Shown: one piece after another, positions 23,369 through 32,317 of the stretch
How positions within the stretch are numbered: the stretch's first letter is position 1
How the letters are laid out: each line of letters opens with the position of its first letter
Assembly (NCBI GenBank): GCA_021781475.1
Contig: JAJXWT010000008.1
Coordinates: 1-37,374, forward strand
Direction of reading: 5' to 3'
Source of the DNA: a bacterium
GTDB taxonomy: Bacteria; Patescibacteriota; Saccharimonadia; Saccharimonadales; Saccharimonadaceae
Length of the DNA stretch: 37,374 nt
Notes under the pieces: model-generated
What the model was told of the DNA's origin: nothing
Databases searched by the model: none
The model's input: the letters and a program-made list of their open reading frames with translations, nothing else
Translations under genes and position numbers: made by a program

Positions 23369-25222
23369 ATGAGTTATGAGCCACTAGTAACATGTGTCGT
23401 GCCTATCTATAATGCGGAAAAATATTTAGCACAGGCTGTTCAGTCATTATTGTCCCAGACGTATAAAAATCTAGAGATCATACTGGTCGACGATTACAGC
23501 GCCGACGGGAGCTGGTCAATCTGCCAGCGCTATCGTACACAACACTCTAACATCCTATGTTTTCGAAACAAGGTGAACTCTGGTGGTCCACTTCGAGGCC
23601 GTGAGCTAGGTATTCAGAAGAGCCGTGGCGAGTGGATTACATTCATGGATGGGGATGATTATGTCGGACAATACTATATAGAGAATCTTGTAAAAGCAAC
23701 CAAAAATGGCACCTATGACATTGCGGTCACGGGACACTCGAGGCTATACGCGGGCGGGCGAAAGAAAGATTTTTTGTGGGAAAGTTACACGCAAACAACA
23801 CCTGAGCGGCTCACTGCTTTTTATCAACACCTACTGACGCATAACTTCTGCACTGATCCGACGGACACTATCGGGCAGCAGTTGGTGAGGGCAAAGATCT
23901 GCAAATCAACCGATTTATCGTACTACTCAAACGCAGTGTTCGCTGAGGATACGCTAATGGCGCTCGCATTTTTGGCAAATTCAAAGAGTGGCATTAACTT
24001 TGTCGATACGCATGATTTTATGTGGCGCCAAGTGGAGGGCTCTGGGTCGCATGGTGGTTTTTTGGAGCGCGCTAATCAATCTGAGTTTTACGTGGCGTGT
24101 ATGAATATCTTTCATCGAGCAGATGTATACAGTACTATTAGTGAACAGTTACCGAGAATATCGTTGATAGTACCTGCGTATAATGTGGAAAAATATATTG
24201 GTGAATGCCTTGAGAGCGCGATAAGTCAAACTTATCAAAACGTTGAGATTATTGTTGTGAATGACGGCTCAGAGGATGAGTCACAGGCCGTAATCAGCTC
24301 GTTTAAGCGTCGGGACCATCGGATTATAAGCTTAACGCAAAAAAACAAAGGACTAAATATGGCACGGGCCGCGGGGGTTAAGGTTGCGAGCGGCGATTTT
24401 ATCACATTTGTAGATAGTGACGACGTGTTGCATCCCGATTATCTCAAAATATTGTATGAGAATCTACTAACGAACAATGTTGACATATCAATTGCGGGCT
24501 TCGAAATTTTTTATACGAAGAAGGATTTAGCGCAGAGCAAGCCAGAGCTTACGCCAGACTATTCCCAGCAAGTGTTGCGCGATGGGGTAAGTGTCATGCG
24601 CTACTACCTTGGGGATCTTAAAAGTGTGCCGAATATCTACCAAATGACAGCATGGGGGAAGTTGTTCAAGGCAGAGATCATCAAGGAGACCGACTGGCAA
24701 TTAGCAAACTATAGGCGACATGAGGATAATCTAGAGTCGCTCCAGTGGTATTGTAGAGCCCAAAATGGTATTGCGGCAATATCAACACCTCTCTACTACT
24801 ATCGTATTAATAAAAACTCGATCACAAGTAGTGTACGCCCGAATATTGGCCCAGATGGTGAGATTCTAAACTATTTTCAGTGGCTGAACAGGCTTTATAG
24901 AAAGACGGCTGAATATGTTAATAATAACGCGGTAGATGTCGCTATAGTGAATCAATTTGCGCACACCAATTCAATACAACTTAGGGAGCAGTTCCTAAAG
25001 GGTCAAGTTGATAAGGAGGGCATGATGTCGGCCATAGACAACTGGGGTGAGCTGATTATTTTATATAATCAGCAGATACAGCAGAGGGACGAGCGTATTA
25101 CTTACCAGCAAAATATAATAAAGAATATTGAAGGATCGCCATCATGGCGGCTTACGGCGCCAGTACGTAAGGCTAAATCCCTATTGATTCGGATTTATAG
25201 GACGCTTCGAGCGGCTCTTTAA
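23369..25222 (+). CDS. Dual-domain GT2 glycosyltransferase
   Basis: The 617-residue protein contains two GT-A domains. The first (about residues 5-250) has VPIYNAEKYLAQAVQSLLSQ, VDDYSADGS and FMDGDDY near 91-97. The second (about 263-500) has SLIVPAYNVEKYIGECLES, VNDGSEDES and FVDSDD near 346-351. Both keep the DxD metal-binding motif, so both may be active, perhaps adding two different sugars or alternating linkages. The C-terminal ~35 residues include SPSWRLTAPVRKAKS, a motif found at the end of other surface-glycan transferases. GAGGTGG just before the ATG may serve as ribosome site. It is probably part of the wzm-wzt transcript. Confidence 0.91.
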   Translation: MSYEPLVTCVVPIYNAEKYLAQAVQSLLSQTYKNLEIILVDDYSADGSWSICQRYRTQHSNILCFRNKVNSGGPLRGRELGIQKSRGEWITFMDGDDYVGQYYIENLVKATKNGTYDIAVTGHSRLYAGGRKKDFLWESYTQTTPERLTAFYQHLLTHNFCTDPTDTIGQQLVRAKICKSTDLSYYSNAVFAEDTLMALAFLANSKSGINFVDTHDFMWRQVEGSGSHGGFLERANQSEFYVACMNIFHRADVYSTISEQLPRISLIVPAYNVEKYIGECLESAISQTYQNVEIIVVNDGSEDESQAVISSFKRRDHRIISLTQKNKGLNMARAAGVKVASGDFITFVDSDDVLHPDYLKILYENLLTNNVDISIAGFEIFYTKKDLAQSKPELTPDYSQQVLRDGVSVMRYYLGDLKSVPNIYQMTAWGKLFKAEIIKETDWQLANYRRHEDNLESLQWYCRAQNGIAAISTPLYYYRINKNSITSSVRPNIGPDGEILNYFQWLNRLYRKTAEYVNNNAVDVAIVNQFAHTNSIQLREQFLKGQVDKEGMMSAIDNWGELIILYNQQIQQRDERITYQQNIIKNIEGSPSWRLTAPVRKAKSLLIRIYRTLRAAL

Positions 25223-25245
25223 TGTCTTTGCTGCTGAGGGATTTG

Positions 25246-25322
25246 TTGAATGGATGGGGTGGGCATGAAGTATAATAGTGGGTGGATACGTGTGATATGC
25301 CTAAAAGCGACAGGAGCTAGTT
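25246..25322 (+). promoter_or_regulatory. Promoter and ribosome site before the GT2-RgpF-GT2 gene
   Basis: TATAAT at 25271-25276 with TTGAAT at 25246-25251 (19-base spacing) forms a possible promoter in the 100-base gap. AGGAG at 25312-25316 lies 6 bases before the TTG at 25323 and decides that unusual start codon. Confidence 0.5.
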
Positions 25323-27998
25323 TTGGTTAGTAGTGAAAAAAAACCTGAAATTGCCGTTGTTATTACCAACTATAATTATGGCAAATACTTAAATCAGGCA
25401 ATTCAGAGTGTGCTCGCACAAACCTATCGTGCGATTAAATTGTTTGTTATCGATGATGCAAGCACGGATGACTCAAGAACGGTCTTGAATAAATACAGGG
25501 ACCGTGCGACCATCGTGCGACACGTACGGAATAAGGGTATAGTTTATACGCGCAACGAGGCGCTTAGCTTGGTTTCGAGCCCCTACGTCCTGTTCCTCGA
25601 CGCCGACAACTGGTTTGAACCAAATCACGTAGCAGCGCTTGTCGAGACAGCCATAGAAAATAAGGCAGATGTTGTGTATTGCGGTATGCAATATTACGCA
25701 GAGGACAAGGAAGGTGTAAGGTGGATCCCCCCCGAGTATGATATCGAGCGTTTAAAAAACGAGAACTACATTGATTCATCATCGCTCGTACGTCTTGCTG
25801 CGGTTCACGACATACGATTTGACCCTATGATGGAAAAGTTGACACACGAGGATTGGGATTTCTTTTTAGCTGTGGCACTAACAGGGGCGAGCATTAAGTT
25901 AACAAAAAAGACTTACTTAAATTATAGGGTAAAGTCAGATCGTAGGAATATAACTAACGCCGACTCTAGTCAAAAGTTCGTGGATCTGTACAAGTATTTG
26001 TACGAAAAATACGCTGCTCAATATCCAGATAAAATAGGCTACCTGGCCTACTATAGGTTTATTAAGAGCTATTCAAGGCTTGCTGAAAAGCTTGCGAGCG
26101 TTCAGTCATCTGTGGGAGAATTCCACCAAGTCGCAGAGCGGATCCAGGGGGAGCTTGATGCGGTAAGGGGTTCGGGGTCCTATAGAATCGGGAGGTTTAT
26201 TACGTTCTTACCAAGGACTGCCAGGCGGGTCTTTGGTAAATTCAGCGCTGCCCACCTAGTAGTTAAATATAAGCACATTATTCAACAAACAACATTTGGC
26301 AAGGCCACTGCCGAAGTAGTATATAGACTTAGAAATGTAAGCTATGCCCAGGAGCGGTACTTTCTTGAGCGTGACGGCGCATTCAAAAAGAAATCTAATT
26401 TGGCCGTTATTTTACATCTATATTACACCGAAAACTGGGAGCAAATTTTTCGTAGAAAACTTCTGTTCCTCACGAGCCATGCCAGCATAGACCTATATAT
26501 TACTATGACGCCAAAAGATAAGAATTTTATTGAAACCATACGTCGGGACTTTCCAGATGCCAACATATTTTTCGCGCACAACAAGGGCCGTGATGTACTA
26601 CCTTTTATAAAGGCAGTACACGTTCTGTCGGCGATGGGCTACAAAAAGGTTTTGAAGATTCACTCTAAGAAATCTACTCACAGGGATATTGTGGGCAATA
26701 GTGCGGAAAGCGGTTCAAATTGGCTGAAAAAGATGCTTGACGCCCTTGTACCGGAAGATTCTGACGAAATTAAAGCAATAATCAATAAGGTTTCCGAGGA
26801 TACTACCGGGATTATCGGCACGCAAGAATATTGCTATCCAATGAAGATGTACCTAGACCACAACAGGTTGCTGATAGAGAGAATCATGGCATCGATTGAC
26901 CGGACGTTCTTTATGGGTGAAATTTCTCAAAAGCTAGATAAAATGAGCTATTTTGGTGGAACAATGTTTTGGATTGATATTCAGGCGATCCAGGAATTGC
27001 TAAATATATCAAAACGTAATTTTCAAAAGGAACAAGGCCAAACGGACGGGACAACTGCACATGCTCTTGAGAGGCTTTTTAGCCTCCTTCCCCAGCTAAG
27101 AAATAAGAATAATTACGTAGTTTCACGTAGGGGTAGAATACGTCCATTGTCAAACCAGCCAACATATCCTGATTGGTATTATGATGACCTTCCAGCAGGC
27201 GAGCCTTGTGTTAGCATTGTGGTTCCCGTGTACGCCGACTGGCAGTCTCTATCGAAAAATATTCGCTCTCTAAAAAAGTATTTTGCGGGGTCAGAAATCG
27301 TGTCGGTCCACTATGTGAATGACTGTGGGCCTGATGCTGATAATCTTGAGCAAAAGATAAGAAGACACATATCGGGTCTCTCGAACTTTTATTACTATCG
27401 TAACCCGCAAAATCTCGGGTTTGTAAGGACATGCAACAGGGCGAGCCTAGAATTAGTGAGTCAACGGGATGATGTATTACTACTAAATAGCGACACGAAA
27501 GTAACCAAAAACTTTGCGTATGAGATGAGGAAAGTTTTGTACGCTCAGCCCAATATTGGGGCGGTGACATCAAGAAGTAACAACGCAACAATTTGGTCTG
27601 TGCCTATGACGAGTCGCCTCGCTAACCATCGTTGGGCTTCGTATTTACTATATAGGGTTATAAAGCACAAACTACCACTAATGTATATTACGCCTACGAT
27701 TCACGGTTTTTGTGTACTTATTCGTCGCGAGGTAATCAGCCAATACGGGCTATTTGATGAAATTTATGGAAAAGGCTATGGCGAAGAGAATGATTTTGCG
27801 ATGAGGATTACTAATAACGGATGGAGCTGTGCTGCGGCTAATTATGCGTACGTATTTCACTATGAGTCAAGGAGCTTCGGCAACGAGGTGCGAAATGCAC
27901 AGATTGAAAAGAACGAAAAGATCCTACTAGAACGATACCCGAAATACAGGATGCTCGTGCAAGAATATTGGGACAGTATTAAGGAGCCATTAAAATGA
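25323..27998 (+). CDS. Three-domain glycosyltransferase GT2-RgpF-GT2
   Basis: Translation starts at TTG (25323), supported by AGGAG 6 bases upstream. The 891-residue protein carries a GT2 domain at about residues 8-230 (VVITNYNYGKYLNQAIQSVL, DDASTDDS, FLDADNW). A linker with GSGSYRIGRFITFLPR follows. A rhamnan-synthesis-F (RgpF) domain at about 356-565 has LHLYYTENW, HNKGRDVLPFIKAV and FGGTMFWID. A second GT2 domain at about 628-880 has SIVVPVYADW, LLNSDTKV and YGEENDFAMRITNNGW. RgpF-type domains occur in streptococcal rhamnose-polysaccharide synthesis. The protein probably assembles several linkages of the exported chain. Arg is often AGG/AGA here, unlike the T4SS and origin genes. It overlaps the next gene by 4 bases. 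Confidence 0.92.
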   Translation: MVSSEKKPEIAVVITNYNYGKYLNQAIQSVLAQTYRAIKLFVIDDASTDDSRTVLNKYRDRATIVRHVRNKGIVYTRNEALSLVSSPYVLFLDADNWFEPNHVAALVETAIENKADVVYCGMQYYAEDKEGVRWIPPEYDIERLKNENYIDSSSLVRLAAVHDIRFDPMMEKLTHEDWDFFLAVALTGASIKLTKKTYLNYRVKSDRRNITNADSSQKFVDLYKYLYEKYAAQYPDKIGYLAYYRFIKSYSRLAEKLASVQSSVGEFHQVAERIQGELDAVRGSGSYRIGRFITFLPRTARRVFGKFSAAHLVVKYKHIIQQTTFGKATAEVVYRLRNVSYAQERYFLERDGAFKKKSNLAVILHLYYTENWEQIFRRKLLFLTSHASIDLYITMTPKDKNFIETIRRDFPDANIFFAHNKGRDVLPFIKAVHVLSAMGYKKVLKIHSKKSTHRDIVGNSAESGSNWLKKMLDALVPEDSDEIKAIINKVSEDTTGIIGTQEYCYPMKMYLDHNRLLIERIMASIDRTFFMGEISQKLDKMSYFGGTMFWIDIQAIQELLNISKRNFQKEQGQTDGTTAHALERLFSLLPQLRNKNNYVVSRRGRIRPLSNQPTYPDWYYDDLPAGEPCVSIVVPVYADWQSLSKNIRSLKKYFAGSEIVSVHYVNDCGPDADNLEQKIRRHISGLSNFYYYRNPQNLGFVRTCNRASLELVSQRDDVLLLNSDTKVTKNFAYEMRKVLYAQPNIGAVTSRSNNATIWSVPMTSRLANHRWASYLLYRVIKHKLPLMYITPTIHGFCVLIRREVISQYGLFDEIYGKGYGEENDFAMRITNNGWSCAAANYAYVFHYESRSFGNEVRNAQIEKNEKILLERYPKYRMLVQEYWDSIKEPLK

Positions 27999-29353
27999 AA
28001 ATACTAGCCTTCTCGCATACGGGACTTACAACGGGGGGCGCCGAGCAGTGCCTAATAGAATATGTTGACTTGCTTATGTCTCGTGGTCACGAATGCAAGG
28101 TGATTATTCCGCACGAGGGTGATATGCAGCGATTATTAACAAGCAAAAAGATTGAGAATCGAGTTATAGGCTATGGCTGGGCAATACGACCACATAAGAA
28201 AGTTGATGCGCATGAAATACGCGCCTCAACAGGTGCTTCGTTGGCGCAAATATTCCACGAGGTCGAGAAAACAAAACCAGATGTAATACTTGTCAACACG
28301 GCTGTTATTCCTTGGGGCTTATATGCGGGCCGGATCTTTGGTATTCCAACTGTCATGTTGGCGCATGAGATCATTAACGAGAGGGACCCATCACTACACG
28401 TTTTGCCGAGCTATAAAAGCTACATTAAGATATTAAACGAAAATGTCGATACTGTTGTCTATAACTCTGATTTTGTAAAGGGTGAGTACGAAAAAGACCT
28501 TAATATGCCGAAAACACCCAAAAAAATACTATACCCTCTACCCCCCTTGAGCGCACAGCTTATAAATAAGCTCTACAAGGATAATGTAATTGGTGATACG
28601 CTACAAATGGCAATATTTGGAGCGCTCGCCCCACGGAAAAATCAGATAGAGACGCTTGAGGCTATAAAGATACTCCGAGATCAGGGTATAAAAAATATCC
28701 ACGTTGATTTCTATGGTGATGCTGCTGCAAACCTGCCTTATGTAAACCAGATGAGATCATATATTAAAGAAAACTCACTGGGTAGCCTGGCAGATATTAA
28801 AGGTTTTACCACCTCGGTATATGAAGCGATGAATCAGTACAATGTGGTTATTAGTAACTCAAAATACGAACCGTTTGGCAGAACAATCATTGAGGGCCAG
28901 TTATTTGGTCGCATTGTCATTGCTAACAGCACTGGTGGAGGTGCAGAATTAATTAAGCACGGTGAAAGCGGATTTCTATATAAGCTTGGCGATGCAGGCT
29001 CACTGGCAAAGCAGATATCCTGGGTCATTAAGCATCCTGGTAATGCTGTCACCGTAGGCAAGACGGCAAAAGGTGATCAAAAAAGGAAATACCTCACGAA
29101 CGCACGCTATGACGCACTTATAGAGGCGGTTGAAAATTCTAGTCGAAATAGCAAGGGTATAGGCTGCGAAGAAGATTACTTTAATCCAATTAGTGCGCTT
29201 TACGAATACAATCATGTGCTTAACGAGCGGTATAAAAAAATAGCAAGGGTTATTAACAACCGCTATACGAGGGCTGGCCGGCATGCCACGAGGCGTGTCG
29301 TCCAAATCGCAAAAAGGCGAGTAAAAGAAATTCTTGCCTACAAGCTGAAGTAG
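27995..29353 (+). CDS. Glycosyltransferase family 4
   Basis: A 452-residue GT-B protein coupled to the previous gene by an ATGA overlap. The start MKILAFSHTGLTTGGAEQC holds the GGAE-type glycine loop. The donor domain has FGALAPRKNQIETLEAIKIL, DIKGFTTSVYEAMNQYNVVI and the E-x7-E motif EPFGRTIIE at about residues 291-299, then STGGGAELIKHGESGF. The C-terminal ~60 residues are very basic (RYTRAGRHATRRVVQIAKRR), which may bind the membrane surface. Last gene of the + strand exporter cluster. Confidence 0.92.
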   Translation: MKILAFSHTGLTTGGAEQCLIEYVDLLMSRGHECKVIIPHEGDMQRLLTSKKIENRVIGYGWAIRPHKKVDAHEIRASTGASLAQIFHEVEKTKPDVILVNTAVIPWGLYAGRIFGIPTVMLAHEIINERDPSLHVLPSYKSYIKILNENVDTVVYNSDFVKGEYEKDLNMPKTPKKILYPLPPLSAQLINKLYKDNVIGDTLQMAIFGALAPRKNQIETLEAIKILRDQGIKNIHVDFYGDAAANLPYVNQMRSYIKENSLGSLADIKGFTTSVYEAMNQYNVVISNSKYEPFGRTIIEGQLFGRIVIANSTGGGAELIKHGESGFLYKLGDAGSLAKQISWVIKHPGNAVTVGKTAKGDQKRKYLTNARYDALIEAVENSSRNSKGIGCEEDYFNPISALYEYNHVLNERYKKIARVINNRYTRAGRHATRRVVQIAKRRVKEILAYKLK

Positions 29354-29410
29354 TCGGCAGGCTAAATATAGGCGTAGTTAGGTGTACCTGGTGGTTATTC
29401 TGTCGTGGGG

Positions 29411-31633
29411 TTATGGCTGCGCATACCAGGCAATACCTTCATACTTCCAGCCAGAGGCTACCATTTGGTCACGCTCAGCGGTACTTACCGTATAGAAGTG
29501 GTCGGAGCTGCCATCATATAGTCTATAAACGGGCTCACTCGTTACGGTATCACTTGCGTACCAGGCAATACCCTCGTATTTCCAGCCGCTGGATACCATT
29601 TGGTCACGCTCAGCGGTACTTACCGTATAGAAGTGGTCGGAGCTGCCATCATATAGTCTATAAACGGGCGTATTCGTTGGCGCGGTGCTGACATTAAATG
29701 CCACTCCTTCGGTCGACCAGCCAGCGCTATTATTAAGTGATAACACCTCATTCATGTCGGCCGTGTAGAAGTGCGTTGAGTTGCCAAGTAATCTGTACAC
29801 CGGCAGTGTAGAGCCCTGGTTGTAGCCAAATGCGATGCCCTCATAATGGACGCCCGGAGTGTTAGTAAGGTGCAGCGCCTCGCTTAAACTTGTAGTGTAG
29901 AAGTGGTAGCCGTTGATATAAAATCTGTACGTCTGGGGTGTGGAACTGTCAATATACCAGGCCGTTCCTTCTGAGGTCCAGCCGTTGGCTAATAATTGGG
30001 ACTGCTCAGAGCTGGATGCTGTAAAAACGTGGTCGCCCGTTGGGCTTAGTAGGCGGAATATTGGTGTCGTTTGGGCTGTGGTTGAAGAGGTCGTGGTAGC
30101 CGTTGATGTGGCTGGCGCTTCAAGCATAATGCCCTCGTATGCCCAGCCGGCCTTGATTAGGCTGTCGCGCTCGTAAATATTTTGCGTATAAAAGTGCTTT
30201 CCACTGTTGCTAAGTCTATAAATATTGACATTACCGGCTTGTGGATCTGGCTCAGTGGCAAATGCGCTTGGTGCGTTGAATACGACGCCGTTATCTGTGT
30301 AGCCAGCAGCGATAAGCCTTGCCTTTTCGGCGGGGTCGGCAACAAATACGTCGCCAGCGGAGTTTGTTAATTTTGAAACTGGGTATGATGCGTTTGATGC
30401 CGCATTGGGTGGGTATACGTAGAATGCTATTCCTTCGTATACATTCTGGCTGTTTTGCAATAGAGTGTCACGCTCTGTGGCGCTTATTGTATAGTAGTGC
30501 TCGTTTGTCAGCTTAAGCCGGTAAACAGGCACGGTGCCGGGTTCCTGGCTGGTATACACGTAGAACGGTGTCCCTTCGTATGCGTACTGGCTATCATATA
30601 CGGCATTGTCTCGCTCGACATTATTCGATGTTAAGAAATTACTGTCACTCGCTCCCTGCAGCTGCCATACGCATGCCGTGCCCGTAACCTGCGCATCGCA
30701 CGTGGGTGGCGTATAGTTTGGGTCGCCAAACCACTTATACCAGTACGACCAGAAGTTCAGGTTACCATATGAACTACAGCTATCGCCTGTATTGGGCATG
30801 TTATTTAAGGCAGCTTGGTCTGGCTGGTAGGGCGTATAGTTGTATAGGCCGGCGGTTGCGTAGTCTTGTATAAATATGCTAGACGCACCGCAAACGCTTG
30901 CGCTCGGAGTGGGGTTGGTCGTGTCACTAGGATTGTAATAAATAGTGTTCGCCTGGAACGGTAAGTAACGATAGCTGCCAGGGTTGATTCTATATTGATT
31001 AAATTGCCATGCTGCGTTTGTGACTTGGTTATAAAAACCGGCATACGTTGGATTGCACGGTGCGCTGTCTGGGCAGCCATACCCCATGGCATTTGTGTAT
31101 TGGCTTGCAAGCGGCCACGAGTCGAAGATAAGGTTAATAGATTCTTTTTGTAGGGTGACAAGGATGGCTTTAGGGCTAATGTTGTAGGTGTCGGCGGCGT
31201 TCTTGATAATTTGCGCAGCGCTAATTGCACCTGACGGCGTAGAGCCAGAAAAGTTGTCGACGATTGAAGACGATTGTGGTACTTGCATGTAATCTTTTAG
31301 GCAAACGTATGGTGGTCCGGGCCAGCCCATCATGGCTGCGTACTGGGCGTGTGTCATGTTTGGGTAACCCAGGTCGGCTGCCGATTGGGTCCCTTGGGTG
31401 TCACAGGTAGGGACTTTGCTATTCAAAAAGTTTTGGATATCGGCAACAGACATCGAGTTATTATTATAAAAATAGGTATCCTCGATAATCTGCCCGGGGT
31501 TCCAGTCTGCGCCGGTAAAGGCCGCCGCCCGCATATGCGAAAGACCAATAAACATAACACCCATAAACACCACCAGTAAAAGTGGCAGCGAGCGGAGGAG
31601 ATTGCGCGTTCGGGATGCCGGAGCTATTTTCAT
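29411..31633 (-). CDS. Exported surface protein with lysozyme-like domain and nine DUF5648-type repeats
   Basis: A 740-residue protein with a basic start and a signal or anchor segment at about residues 13-37. The next ~270 residues carry ADIQNFLNSKV, PPYVCLKDY, ILVTLQKES, MGYGCPDSAPCNPTYAGFYN and AAWQFNQYR. I have seen this module mainly in secreted actinobacterial proteins; the QKES glutamate could be catalytic, as in lysozyme-like folds, but that is inference. Residues ~318-740 hold nine repeats of 40-50 residues with the core YRLY..SSDHFYTVSTAERDQM...GWKYEGIAWY, matching DUF5648-type repeats. The last two copies are almost identical. Likely displayed outside the cell, perhaps binding or attacking a partner's wall. 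It overlaps the upstream gene by 4 bases. Confidence 0.85.
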   Translation of the reverse strand: MKIAPASRTRNLLRSLPLLLVVFMGVMFIGLSHMRAAAFTGADWNPGQIIEDTYFYNNNSMSVADIQNFLNSKVPTCDTQGTQSAADLGYPNMTHAQYAAMMGWPGPPYVCLKDYMQVPQSSSIVDNFSGSTPSGAISAAQIIKNAADTYNISPKAILVTLQKESINLIFDSWPLASQYTNAMGYGCPDSAPCNPTYAGFYNQVTNAAWQFNQYRINPGSYRYLPFQANTIYYNPSDTTNPTPSASVCGASSIFIQDYATAGLYNYTPYQPDQAALNNMPNTGDSCSSYGNLNFWSYWYKWFGDPNYTPPTCDAQVTGTACVWQLQGASDSNFLTSNNVERDNAVYDSQYAYEGTPFYVYTSQEPGTVPVYRLKLTNEHYYTISATERDTLLQNSQNVYEGIAFYVYPPNAASNASYPVSKLTNSAGDVFVADPAEKARLIAAGYTDNGVVFNAPSAFATEPDPQAGNVNIYRLSNSGKHFYTQNIYERDSLIKAGWAYEGIMLEAPATSTATTTSSTTAQTTPIFRLLSPTGDHVFTASSSEQSQLLANGWTSEGTAWYIDSSTPQTYRFYINGYHFYTTSLSEALHLTNTPGVHYEGIAFGYNQGSTLPVYRLLGNSTHFYTADMNEVLSLNNSAGWSTEGVAFNVSTAPTNTPVYRLYDGSSDHFYTVSTAERDQMVSSGWKYEGIAWYASDTVTSEPVYRLYDGSSDHFYTVSTAERDQMVASGWKYEGIAWYAQP
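29424..29669 (-). repeat. Two 111-bp tandem repeats at the 3' end of the surface-protein gene
   Basis: Copies are at 29424-29534 and 29559-29669, offset 135 bases (45 codons). The last 76 bases on the + strand (29459-29534 and 29594-29669) look identical, while the rest carries scattered differences. They encode repeats 8 and 9 of the protein. The older repeats 1-7 are diverged. Confidence 0.93.
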
Positions 31634-32202
31634 TGGACCGTTACCGTGCCTGTTGTGGTTGTCTGGGTGTTATTGGCAAAATAGTCTGCTTCCACTTGCC
31701 AGTCGCCGACCATACTAAACTCCAAGCTTGGAATAGATGCGCTACAAGCGCTAGTGGTCGTGTTGACTGTATGCGTAACGGGCCTTGCGCCTGTTTTAGT
31801 AAAAGTAAACGTACAGACACCAGATGACGCTGGATTGGTGATTGCAACAGCAATATTTACATTGCCGCTAGTTTCGTTGAGACTTGTAATACTAATACTA
31901 CTAGTTTGTGAAACCGGTACTTGGTTAGTAGTTTGGTCGCTGCTAACGCCTGGTGTTTTTTGCACAGTGCTACCCTTGGCCGAAGGGGGCGTTGTCTGGC
32001 TATTTGTGCCCGTAGTGTTCGACTGGCTATTTGCGTTAGTGCTCGAGCTCGATTTTTGGGTTGATGTATTGGTTGTGGGCGTGTGTCGTGTTTTGGCATA
32101 CAGTAGGGCCGCACCTGCAAGTAGCACCACAGTTATAGCAGTAGCAATAATAATCTTTTTGATTCGAGCGTTTTTAGGGGGTGACTTTTTTATTGACCGC
32201 AT
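31630..32202 (-). CDS. Single-pass exported protein with Ser/Thr linker and Ig-like domain
   Basis: A 190-residue protein with a Lys/Arg-rich cytoplasmic start and one membrane segment at about residues 17-36. A ~60-residue Ser/Thr/Asn/Gln-rich linker follows, then a C-terminal ~90-residue strand-rich domain (SISITSLNETSGNVNIAVAI ... GDWQVEADYF) with two cysteines (SGVCTFTF and TSACSAS) suited to a disulphide. It looks like a membrane-anchored Ig-like stalk domain; no specific family is recognised. It shares a transcript with the repeat-containing surface protein downstream (ATGA overlap) and may help to anchor or present it. Confidence 0.72.
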   Translation of the reverse strand: MRSIKKSPPKNARIKKIIIATAITVVLLAGAALLYAKTRHTPTTNTSTQKSSSSTNANSQSNTTGTNSQTTPPSAKGSTVQKTPGVSSDQTTNQVPVSQTSSISITSLNETSGNVNIAVAITNPASSGVCTFTFTKTGARPVTHTVNTTTSACSASIPSLEFSMVGDWQVEADYFANNTQTTTTGTVTVQ

Positions 32203-32229
32203 GTTTTTATCTCGTTTTGTAGTGCTATT

Positions 32230-32258
32230 AGTATATCATGCTTATGCCATATCATCAA
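32230..32258 (-). promoter_or_regulatory. Promoter of the two-gene surface-protein operon
   Basis: On the - strand TTGATG (32253-32258) and TATACT (32230-32235) are 17 bases apart. The expected start leaves a leader of about 20 bases before the ATG at 32202. No strong ribosome site is seen. Confidence 0.65.
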
Positions 32259-32317
32259 CAATAAATTGGGGTATTAAAAACCACAGCTGGGATAGAATTC
32301 ACCGCTGATGGTAGTTG

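Noticed and set aside
29411-30700. CRISPR-like or non-coding tandem array
   Set aside because: The repeats are 135 bases apart, in frame and encode DUF5648-type units. There are no short palindromic repeats with unique spacers.
32262-32317. Intrinsic terminator downstream of rmlA
   Set aside because: Only a 3-4 base stem (CCCA/TGG) precedes a T run on the - strand, too weak to call.
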